Below are positions 11,301-21,567 of a stretch of 64,000 nt of DNA, piece after piece. The DNA lies in assembly GCA_027475525.1 (NCBI GenBank), contig JAMWFC010000113.1:62001-126000 (forward strand), written 5' to 3'. The position numbers were made by a program, and so were the translations under genes. Origin of the DNA: Macrolepiota albuminosa. Its lineage: Eukaryota > Basidiomycota > Agaricomycetes > Agaricales > Agaricaceae. Below the pieces are notes generated by a model that was not told the origin of the DNA, did not search any database, and saw only the letters and a list, made by a program, of their open reading frames with translations. Each line of letters starts with the position of its first letter. The first letter of the stretch is position 1.

Positions 11301-12300
11301 CTAGCTCTAATCTCTGCTACAGTTGGTGGAGGTTGTAATGTAGTTGCATAAATCCTATCACCTGTCTCAATAGCCTTGTCTGGAGACTCTGGGTCAGAAA
11401 CATACCCAAATTCACTCTCGCATCTATTTTCCATCTGAGCTTCACTTACTAGACCTTGAATGTCCTTATAGAGGGCCTCTTTATAAAAGAATGCCAAGGG
11501 GAGAAGATTCAGTAGGTCAAGGTCTGCAAAGAGGAGATGTCCAACTTGGCAAGCCCAAATAGCAGCACATATATGGACCAACTCTCTATGCTCCTCTCTA
11601 ACTTCCTTGGCATATGTGGAACACCATTGAGAGCAGCAGATCATACTCATCTTACTTTTGGCCCAGTCAATCTCAGGATTGTGATCATGCAGCTAGGAGA
11701 ATCCAAGTATCATGTCCTGCTTTTCTAGGCTGGTGACTGCAAAGACAGCATGCTTTGAATGAGTCTGATAACAAAGGACTAAATCTACCACTGAGCAGAT
11801 CCCAACTTCCAAAACTCTCCACTCCTCCAAAATGTCAAAAAACTTGTAGCGCATAGATCAAAGCTCACTTAAACTTCATGTAGAACAGAACTCAGGCAAT
11901 CTTGAAAGCATGAAAAGGGAAAGCCTCACTACTGAGCTAAATATATGTGACACATAACTGCAGAAAGTGCTTGTCCATGGCTTGGTCATTATTGAATATG
12001 TCTGGGAGTGCTAGGCAAGAAATATTGGCATGAACTAGGGGGAAGGCTCCAAAGCAAGAGACTAGAGGTGTGTCAGCCCTAACTGAAGGCACCTGGAGAG
12101 GAGTAGGAGTGTGAGAGAGGCACTCTAAGAGGGCCTGAAGAGAATGGGAGATGGTGTCTGTGGCCTAATATAATCTAGCAAGTTTGGTGGTGTGGAGGGT
12201 GAGGGAAGCTTAAGTAGTCTGCATCTGAGTCTCTAGAGCAAGCAAGTGACCCCAGATATTATTCTGAGGAGCAGAAGCATCTAGAGAAGTGTCTGAGGAG
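8340..12300 (-). pseudogene. gag-pol remnant of the chromovirus
   Basis: Read 5-prime to 3-prime on the minus strand: a gag core (about 12,200-11,830), fused to the C-terminal part of the protease (MILGFSWLHDHNPEIDW, about 11,750-11,660); RT (about 11,130-10,480) with FGLTYSPATFQ and the YLDD active site; RNase H (about 10,470-10,050); integrase (about 9,640-8,880) with a zinc-binding N-terminus, the DDE residues in VVVD, SDHGPQF and NQELE; and a C-terminal chromodomain (about 8,475-8,340) with KYEVEQILN and a KDY segment. Stops include Trp codons changed to TAG in the chromodomain (VK*KDY and S*EP). A frameshift near 10,445 separates RT from RNase H. The zinc knuckle and the protease DSG site are missing, so part of gag and protease has been deleted around 11,810. 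Confidence 0.9.
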
Positions 12301-12399
12301 GCTAGTTGGATTATAAAAGCAACAGAGAGGCAGGGAGTGACCTAAAGAGGCAAGAGAGGGCTCAAGCAGGCTGAAGGGGGCTTTCAGACTGAAATGTAG

Positions 12400-12412
12400 A
12401 GACTTGTTCTGC
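12400..12412 (-). other. Candidate self-primer binding site
   Basis: On the minus strand, two bases after the end of the 5-prime LTR, stands AGAACAAGTCT. The LTR itself contains the exact complement, AGACTTGTTCT (minus strand; plus-strand 12,537-12,547, and again in the other LTR at 7,797-7,807). There is no TGG-type tRNA primer site here. In Tf1 of fission yeast an 11-base match between the 5-prime end of the transcript and the primer binding site serves for self-priming. The same role here is inferred from length, position and complementarity. Confidence 0.7.
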
Positions 12413-12930
12413 TGTAAAGGTGATCTCTGGAGGCTGTGACTCAGTCACACAGCTGGCAAAGGGAGATCCAAAGTGTATTAGAGTATATACTGACAATATC
12501 ATAATAACTACTCATCTGGCAGAGGGAGATCCAAAGAGAACAAGTCTAGGGATTTCCTATGCCAGATTGGATGCTTCTGGGGCTTCTGAAGCATGGGGAA
12601 CAACTGTACAGTACAACAAAACCTTAATAATTTAAAAATTGCCTAAACAAATAACTGTGCAAATAAGACAGGAAAACTCTGGACTTTAGAAGTCAGAAAG
12701 GCAAACTTCAGCTTATATAAGCAGTCTGGAAGATGTCCTGAAGAACCCACACTTGTCTGAATGATAGCTAAAAAACCAGAGCACTTCAAAGGCTGAAAAT
12801 AGTACTAACAAATAGTATTAAAAGAATAAAAATAGCAAAATAAGAGAATAATAGAAGAAGTAAGAAAATAAATGAAGAAGAGTAAAGGAATAGAGAGTGA
12901 AAGAAGAAAGAAAAGAGGAGTCTCCTGACA
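12413..12930 (-). repeat. 5-prime LTR of the Ty3/gypsy element
   Basis: It runs on the plus strand from TGTAAAGG to TCTCCTGACA and is followed by the target duplication CTAAT (12,931-12,935). It pairs with 7,673-8,191. The self-primer complement lies inside it at 12,537-12,547. Confidence 0.92.
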
Positions 12931-12935
12931 CTAAT

Positions 12936-15900
12936 ATTTAGTGTCTTTTAGTGACCCTTCCCACACTTTTTAGCACCTTTCTTTAGCAACTCTCTCTCAT
13001 GTCTCTTAGTGCTTTTCCTTAATGACTCTTAGCACTCTTTTGCCATGTTTTGGAGCCTTACACAAGTGCCTCCAATTATCCACTTTCCTTGCCACTAATT
13101 TCTTGCCTACCATATATTTTCTGTGACTTGTCCAGGACTCTTTCATACACTTAATGTGCCCAAAGCTATATTGACTAAATAGCTGTACTAGTGATAGTAC
13201 ACCTCCAGCTCAATTTGGGCATCATCAACAATAATATGCAACAACATTAGAACACTTGTCTTTATTTATATACACATCCTTCTTCAATTTTGTCAATCTC
13301 TATCCAAGTTGCATCAACTATTTGTGAGCAGTGTGCTCACATAATGGAGTTTTCAAAATTATGCTCAGAGAAGGAAGAATAATTTTGTTTAAGGCTTCAA
13401 GAAAGCAACAAGGAGTAACTTGGCCTGCAATCTAGGAGACAAGCCAGTTTTAAGCTGTTTTTTTAGTTTGCTGAACAGCAAGGTACATGCCTTTCTTGTT
13501 TCACCCCTCTTTTTAGTGAGTAGCTGTTCTTAGACCTCATAATGTAGAGCAAATGTATAAATTCTTTGAGCAAAATATATTTTTTGAAATTTACTCCATT
13601 GGCATGCAATCTTCTGACTAGCAGCAATCTACTCATACATAACTCTTTACCATTAGAGTTGCAAAACTATGAAGAGCAATCAACTGGTTTATTTTTGCCA
13701 TTAATAACATTTTTAAGCTCTTTTAAATATCTTTTTTGATTTGTTCTTGTAACTCAACCCAACTCTTCAACTTGAAGGCTTGTAAATAGACAACTTTATC
13801 AAGATCTTTCCATTCCTTCTCTTTTTTGTCATTTATATCTCTGCTTGTATCTGAGTCTCTTATCACATCTTGAGCTTTATCTTGAGTTTTATTTCAAAAA
13901 AGTTGTGGCTTAACTGATTTTTGTCAAATAATCAGCTCTGCATTGTTTGATAATTCTAAAACCTTGAGCTTGCCATTATTGATGATTAATTGTAACTTTA
14001 TACAATTGTGAATTCAAATCCATCAAGCTTTTTTTAATTTTTCATTATTTGCTTATATTTTTGAACAGTTTTGTCCAAGTTGCTTATTACATCTGATTTT
14101 TTTATAGATACTTGGCCACTTTGCAAGTCCAAAAATATGAGTTTACAATTAATTTTATTTATATTTGTCTCTTACTTCTCTTCTTCTGCAAAATGTAAGA
14201 AAATCAATTATTATCTTTTAGATTATCATTATGCTGTTTTACCAATTTAATCAACTTCCATACAATATTCTGATTATTCTAAAACTCTGTTTCCTTCTTA
14301 TTCTCAACTTTTATTTAATTATATCTCTGTAAATTAAATTCTGATTGATTGGCACTAGATAATAAAGTATCAATAGATGACATGGGTATTTCAGCAAGTA
14401 AAAGCTTTTTGTTGTGATTTTAATGTTTAGCAGTATTTTGAATATACTTTGAAAGATATTTATGCTCTATTTTGCTGAGAGAAATGTAAAAAATAGAAAT
14501 TTTGGTCAAATTTTTAATAATTTATTTAGTTTGATTAGCAACTTTAATAAATAGTTTTTTATCACAAACATGCTTTAATACTTAAAAGCTATTAATTTTA
14601 TATTTTTTTTTTTGTATTTTTTGCAATTTTTTTAGCAAGTGGCCAAAATTTCTGAAAAAAACAAAACTTAGAAATCAAAAAATCTGCTTGTAAAATTATA
14701 TCTCATATATCCTGTAGAGTCTAAATCAAGTGTTTTTGATATGTCTATATATTTGTAAAATATTATAAAATTCAGTCATGTTGATTATATTTAATTGTCT
14801 ACAACTGTACATTTTAGATTTATACAAACAATTCATTGCATACTAGAGCAGCCAACATCAACTTTTCTCTTTATGCAGAGAACTCTGATTAATAAAAATA
14901 GCCAGCCACTATCTTATGCCTTCTTTATTAAGCAGCTCTATTTTTTTGACAAAAATGTTGCTGGCCAATTTCTTTATGCAGGAGGTGCTACCTATCTTGC
15001 CAAAGCCAGAGTTGCACCTCATTATCCAGGCTACAGACTGATGGGCTACAGACTCTTTTCAAAGGTAAATCTGGAAATATCCTGTTATTCTACATGTCTT
15101 TGCTCTCTGCAGACATTCAAGCCAAATCAAATATTAGTTCCTTACATCACCATCATTGTGCATAACAGTGTAAACTTTATAGTAGCTGAATAGTGACCAC
15201 ATTGTCTTGGACATACCATTGCACTCAGTAAATATGCACATCTAGTATTGTTCTCTCTTACTATTTTCATTGACTCTGTCTTTTCTTCACATTGAAACAA
15301 CTAATTCTTAACAGAGTGCAACTTAAGTCTCTTGATACAGGAGATAGCAGCAATATAAATTCTGATAAAAAATCCTTGCATCCACAATTAATTGTAATTT
15401 AAACTCTGGCTTTTGTAAATAATAATCGCTTCAACTATTGTTAAAAAAGATTGTTAATAAGTTAGTTGGTTTTCTAACTTGTTTTTTTGAGAAGTAGTTA
15501 TAAAAGAAATAGCAATTTATAATAGATCTATATGACACCATCCAAAAATTAGAGGATATAAAAGAAAAGTTAGAAAATATAATAGTTTATAGCATTAAAT
15601 TTATCAGTATATCCTAAGCATTCAACAAATGTATATAATTGCTTAGACAATAGCTTAAAGCTATAACTGCAACTTTTTTAAACTATCCAGTAGATATTGA
15701 TAATTTATATACAGGATCAAAAACTTAGCAAAAAATAAGCAGTCAATTGAAAGCATAATTTAATGCAACTCTGATGCTATATCTGACTTGCATAAATTTT
15801 GTTGCTATATGCAAAGTGATATAGACCAAAAACAAGTTTTTGTTGTACAAGAGTATTTGGATAGAAGATGAGTATTTAAGTACTACAATAAGCTTTATAA

Positions 15901-15940
15901 ACAGACTCAGAATATAATTATCTATTTGGACAAATATACC
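12936..15940. other. AT-rich repeat-derived sequence, nothing recognised
   Basis: CpG-poor, dense stops in all frames. One 132-codon plus-strand frame (14,795-15,193) has no recognisable motif and its composition does not differ from the surroundings, so I do not call it a gene. This stretch probably consists of further transposon debris. Confidence 0.4.
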
Positions 15941-15945
15941 ATTTG

Positions 15946-16466
15946 TATAAGGGTGACTTCTAGAGACTATGGCTCAGTCATACAGCTGGCAGAGGAAAAT
16001 CCAAAATATATTAGAGTATATACAAATAATATCCTAATAACTACTTATCTAGGAAGGAAGAAAGATTTAAAAGAAACAAGTTTATGGATTTTCTATGCTA
16101 GGATTGATGTTTCTGAGGCTTTAAAAGCATGGAAACAACTGTACAAAACAACAAAAACTTTAAAAAAACTCAAAAATTGCCTAAACAAACAATTGCACAA
16201 ATAAAGCAGAACAACTCCAGACTTTGGAAGTCAGAAAAGCAAACTCTGATTTATATAAGTGGTTTATATGCAGTATTGAAAAAGCCACACTTGTCTGAAT
16301 GATAGCTGAAGAATCAGAGCATCTCAAGAGCTGAAAATAGTTGTACATAGTGTTGAAAAAATAAAAGCAGTGAAGTAAAAGAATGACAGAAGAAATAAAG
16401 AGATGAATGAAGAAAGAATAAAGGAATAAGAAGTGAAAAAAAGAAGAAATGAAAAGTCTTCTGACA
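15946..16466 (-). mobile_element. Solo LTR of the same chromovirus, with target duplication
   Basis: A 521-bp sequence from TATAAGGG to TTCTGACA that matches both LTRs of the element at 7,673-12,930. It is flanked by exact 5-bp repeats ATTTG at 15,941-15,945 and 16,467-16,471. This independently confirms the LTR ends and the 5-bp target duplication length of the family. The copy is more AT-rich than the other LTRs, so it has decayed further. Confidence 0.92.
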
Positions 16467-16471
16467 ATTTG

Positions 16472-18650
16472 TAAAGTATTTTTAAATAGAACACCTGCTG
16501 AAATGAGATTCTTGCTGATTCATAACAACAACCTGTTATCTGAGATTAATATGGTACTAGTTTTTATTGTATGCAGTATGCTATGAATAGTTGCTGAAAA
16601 TGGCAAAGCCTAGGGTTGTTATGTTTTTTTGCCTTTTTTTTCTTTCTGTAGCTTGAAGAGTAGCTAATATCAATCATTAGCATTTACCTCTCTTTATTTA
16701 TCTCAGCCATAGCTAGAGAGGTGCTATAGTTTGCCAATCTTTGTGGTTTTTATTATTGACTGCTCAAAATATGTCAATGAAAATTGATGAGTAAAAATAG
16801 TAAAATAGTGTTGCTCTATGTACACTACTCTATAGGTGTAGACATAGCTCATATGATTTATAAAGATGCAGTTTTCTAGCAATACTTGGATCATATCATG
16901 ATTATTGAAGTTTTGCAACATCCTCTGTCAGATTCTGCTTACTACAAGAGCTTACAATTTACTAGGCAGACTTGATATTTACAGAAGGAGCTCTGCATCT
17001 AAGCAGATTGAGTACAGGGAGTTTTAGTGGATTATGAAATTCTTTAGAACTTATGCAGAGTTTTGAGGTTCAAAATAAGTTGAAGAGTAAGATCTCAAGC
17101 TAAATACAAAGTAGATGGAAGTGGAACAAAGTTGGGAAAAATGAAAAGACACTGAGAGAAAACTAGAAGACTAAGAGTAGATTGAAAAGAAACTTAAAAG
17201 ATTGAGAGACTTTTTCAGAAAAAAGTGAAATTAGCTAGCTAAATATGAAACAAAACAAATGCATGATTTTAGAGCATTAAGAGAGTACTAAGTAACATGC
17301 AATAAATCATCCACTACCTAGATAAAATAAAGCTATAATTGAGAGTTACACATATAGATTTACATTTTATACCAAATATTTTCTAGGATTTTTCAGATAA
17401 TCTGGTTGCTCACAAAACAGCTCTGCGAAATGAAAGGACTAAAATAAAGTGAACCCAGTCTAGGCTTAATCCTAGGCTCCAACCTAACTTGATCTAAACA
17501 TGCAAACAACAAAGTAACAGAAGCAAGTAGCAGGATGTACAGGATAATAATATCAGAATTCACGTGTCTGATATAGAAGCTGAGATGTGACTGGCGAATG
17601 AAAATGAGCAGAGCCTGAGAAAATACCCATGATAGAGGAAATTACAAACAAATGGTACAATACTATAGCAAAAAAAATAAAGATTGACTGCCCAGCATCC
17701 AACAGCAAAAGATACAGAAAAAGAGCACTAGATAGAAATCTAATAGCTAAAATATGAACAACAATTATACAGGAAAACACAAAACCACACAGGGTCTGGA
17801 AATCAGCATTAAGAGAGGGTTTTAGTGGCTATAGGAACTGATCCTCAGTGAGAAATCTGATGTTTATTTTTCATTACCTTCTATTATCACATGTCGTAGC
17901 ATAAAATAATATCAGCCCGACTTAATAGCATATCTTAGCATATAATTTTCATTTACTATAGTTTACAATACATTGAGAACTGTCAGGTAACTGATAATAG
18001 ATCTCAATTGAATTCAATAATATGCAATTTTATTATTCTCTGTTGCACTAGTTTACAATCATCTGAAAGCTGTTTATCCCATGCATATGCCCCACCACAG
18101 CACCTATATCATTCTCTTTGTCTGTGTTGGTCATCCAGACACTACTATCTTTCCTGACTTGTATTCTGGCCATGCATCATGTCCAAATACAACTGAAATC
18201 TTTTAAAATTGCATGTAATCATGAGATTATGAATACCATTGCCTTCACCATTTTTTTCTAAAGAACAACAAGTCAGTAATGCTACAAAAAGTCACTATAT
18301 ATGCAATTTACCACTTTTTAGCTTTCTCCACATATACCTATGAATGCATAGAGCTATAGTTAGATGAAGAATGCTTAATTAGATGCCAATATATGCACTG
18401 CTCTATCTCTGAGAGAGATATCTTTTTAGTAAGATTCAAAATCTGATTTCAGACTATTTGGATACTTGGTGAGCCAAGCATGCATATATCAATTCCTAGA
18501 ATATTGTCAAACTAGGTAAAGAGTAAATTTCACTAACTTACTTGTCAGTATACCCAGTCCTGACAACAGCCAACTTAAGATTAGCCTTCTTCAATGCTTT
18601 TGTGTGGGTGCCAAAGGTGTTGATGCAGGTTGAGAGATGGCAGATTTGGG
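16472..18650. other. AT-rich sequence, nothing recognised
   Basis: CpG is scarce and frames are short. A hydrophobic minus-strand frame at 17,553-17,780 looks like a by-product of T-rich composition. No gene supported. Confidence 0.4.
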
Positions 18651-18677
18651 GCTTGTGTGGCTACTTTCAGAAGCTGC

Positions 18678-18850
18678 AAATATATCGGTGGAAGTGGCTG
18701 TGTTGGTGGAGGTGCTTGTGGCAGCGGCTATGTTGGTGGCAGACATATTGGTGGTGGTGGCACTGCATGCATTGGCAGTGCCCACTGTGTTGGCATGGAC
18801 AACTGTATTGACAGGAATGGAGGTGTTGGTTACCACGGTTGTGTTGAGGC
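18678..18850. repeat. Low-complexity GTG/GGC triplet region
   Basis: Imperfect short repeats of the type GTGGCAGYGG and TTGGTGGYGG. On the plus strand they read as Gly- or Trp-rich and on the minus strand as Thr/Ala/Asn/Ser-rich peptides, so all long frames here come from the repeat. It might be a decayed linker of a repeat protein; nothing supports expression. Confidence 0.6.
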
Positions 18851-18887
18851 TGCAGCAGTAGGGGTGACTGTGAAAAGGCGGTTGTGA

Positions 18888-21567
18888 TGATAGCAGAGAT
18901 GGACAGCCCTGAGTAGATAATGAATAAAATTAGTAAGAATTCTTATAAAGATACAACCAATCTGGAAGTTGAAGAGATGAAAGTGAATTAGTACTTTTGT
19001 CAGCATTGGAGTGGCTTTGAGCAACTATTGAGGTGAAATCTGGTGATGCCACGATAGTGTGAAGCTGGAAGTTAGCAGGGGCATATAAGTCTTCATTGTC
19101 ATTGTATATAGGATTGAGCCAATACTGTCAGCAATGATGAAGACTGTGACTTACAGTAGATCAATAATAGTAAATAGTGATGTAGGCAGAGGTAAACCCT
19201 GCTTGCAAGATTAGAGTAGAAATCAAAAAATGAGAAAAATTGTACTGCTGCTGCTAGTCAGTTCTCAATATCTTGATTATTTGGCAATGGTGTCGTATGA
19301 TTGGAAGATTCTTCATCTGTATGAGAGCAGTTGTCTTTCATCTTTAAAAGTCCAGCATCATCAAGGATTGGGTGCTTGTGCTTTGTCTTCGTGTGTAGCA
19401 GTTTTGATATTGATCGAAGATGGTTTTGAGCTCATGATGCATAGGCTTTGCTTGTCTAATGCTGGAGTTTCTAATTATTGTCACAAAGCTGAAAAAAACT
19501 AAACTCAGATTCATTGAACATCTCCGCAACATAATAGGAATAAATATCATCTCCAGCTTTGCCTCAACTATCTGGTGCTACTCCTTGATTTTTGAGTGCA
19601 AACTAAATTCGGCGAGCCTTCTGCTTTACTTTTGTAAGAACATTATGATTATGGAAAATAGGGTCTCCAGAAGCATCTTCAAGGTAGCAATTGCTGTCTT
19701 CATTGTCAAGTTCATTGCCATGAGACTTTGGTTGTTGTCCTCATTTTTTTAGGTATATTGCTAAACTATTGGTTTTACCAAGAAAACCTTTGCAATCTTT
19801 TTTAAAGTCAGATGCTCTCCAAAACTTGACATTGGGATATGATGCCTTAGATAATAGCAGAGGTAGTGTTCAAGCAGTGAAAAATGGAGTTGTATGATTT
19901 TCTTGTTAATTTGAAATTGAGGCTTGGTTTATCAGAAGTACTTTGAGAATTTCTCTGAAACAATATGTCAATAAACTCAATGTATAAAGTAAAAACTCAC
20001 TGAATTGATTTATATCAGGATTTCCACATAACAGTTTTTATTTGCAAATTATGAATTTTTGTCTTAAGTTCTATATTTTCCTGCTTGAGAAGTAAGAGCT
20101 GAAAGTTCTAGTAGAGGAGATTCAGTATCAACATGAAATATGAGACTGTTTGAGTTCTTACTGGTGCTGAAGAATTTGCATCTTAGATCTCTTTTGATGA
20201 AATTTCAGTATTGTAAAGATGAAAAAATTTTGAAGAATGAAAAGAAGTAATTGAAGATGAAAACAATGATGCAGAATTTGGTTGAGAAGAAGTACTGAAT
20301 AAAGGAGACAGCAATTCAGATAACATTGCAAAGACAAATGAAGACAAACAATGAGTATGATAACAGGTCCAAAAGATGAAAATAAAAGAAAAATGCAATG
20401 TTCAAGTTGAAGAGAGCATATAAAGAACGATTGTCACAAAAGAATGTAAGACACAAGAAGAGGTCACACTTTGTGACTTTGATAGCTGTAAGGATAGCGA
20501 CACATTGATTTTGGATATATAAAGCACCTTTATACATAATATGTCTTCTGCCTCAAAGAAATCATTCTCTGCAGCATTTCTGGCTATCATATCATCTGCA
20601 CCTCATCATGTTTTGCTTAAAAGTAGCAACCGCACATACAAGAAATTAAATAAAAAATGTAATCACTTACGGTGTATATTTCATCAGTATACTGCTTATA
20701 ACCAGATACTAAAAGATATCATATATTTTATCAGAAAGAAACAAATAAATGCCAAGAATGTGACAAGTGTTGGTTGGGACTTTTGCTTTACTAAATCACC
20801 AATACTTAGTATCCGTCATGTCAAATCAGCTGGTCAAGTGCTTGTATACTATGTTAATCCTCCTCTGGTAGTTTACTTGGTCTCACATATTTTGCTTACT
20901 TAATGTTACACTTTCTAGCCTCTTCAAGACTCTGCAGAACTAAATTCAGACAATATAAATGAAACAACACTTGTGGACAAGAAGTAGAAGATTGTCATAT
21001 CTCTATAGAATCAAACTGTATTGTTATTTGCATTGTTCATTGTACATTGACATTGTCTAGCTGAAAATCTTCTTTATTATCATTTTCTTCTTCTATTTGT
21101 CCCCATAGTGATGCTACCTTCAAAAAAAGAGCCTCCATCAGAAAGTATTGGTTTTCAGGACACAGAATTTCTCCTGTGGCTGTAGCTTGATAGTCTGAAC
21201 ACATAGACACTACAGACTAAATACATTTAGTGTCAATGACTTTAAGTCCTGCATCACTTTGATGCTTGCAAATATAGACTGTTTCATAAGATTTTTGATA
21301 AAGTTCTTTGTTGATTGGTAAAAATATTGATACTAATGCAAGTGAATGGAAAACATCATTAAACTGAATTTAAAAAAAAGTATTGAATATCAGCAAAAAG
21401 AGTCTGATGTTCATCCAGCTTAATCTAGAAGTGAATAAATCAGTCAAAAGAAATTGATATCATTAATTTCAAACACATGCTTTGATACAAGAAGTCTTTC
21501 AAAGGGGCTTTGTTGCCTGCTCCTCATACCAAGTTGATCGAGTTATTTGTTCGTTAGGAAGCTGAAG
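18888..21567. other. No gene recognised
   Basis: Moderately AT-rich, with a few more CpG than the block to its left. Overlapping frames of 60-120 codons occur on both strands (for example 20,541-20,903 plus) without recognisable motifs. The part next to 21,567 may hold the degenerate C-terminus or 3-prime end of the Plavaka-like element. Confidence 0.35.

Larger units (their letters stand above)
7673..12930 (-). mobile_element. Chromodomain Ty3/gypsy LTR retrotransposon (chromovirus), dead copy
   Basis: A complete but decayed element of about 5.26 kb on the minus strand. Two LTRs of 519 and 518 bp begin TGTCAGGAG and end in ..TATA/..TACA. They are flanked by an exact 5-bp target duplication, CTAAT, at 7,668-7,672 and 12,931-12,935. 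The pol order is protease remnant, RT, RNase H, integrase, chromodomain, which defines Ty3/gypsy chromoviruses. Immediately inside the 5-prime LTR is an 11-base stretch complementary to the LTR itself, as in self-primed Tf1-like elements. Coding capacity is lost through many stops, frameshifts and a deletion joining gag to protease. The LTRs differ at many sites, almost all transitions, so the insertion is not recent. Confidence 0.93.

Noticed and set aside
14795..15193. 132-residue frame between the two LTR insertions
   Set aside because: Composition is the same as the surrounding decayed DNA. No motif, no splice partners.
17553..17780. Hydrophobic minus-strand frame, possible membrane protein
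   Set aside because: T-rich codons in AT-rich repeat DNA give hydrophobic translations by default.
18542..18887. Trp-, Gly- or Thr-rich proteins on both strands
   Set aside because: They are different readings of the same GTG/GGC triplet repeat. No supporting gene structure.
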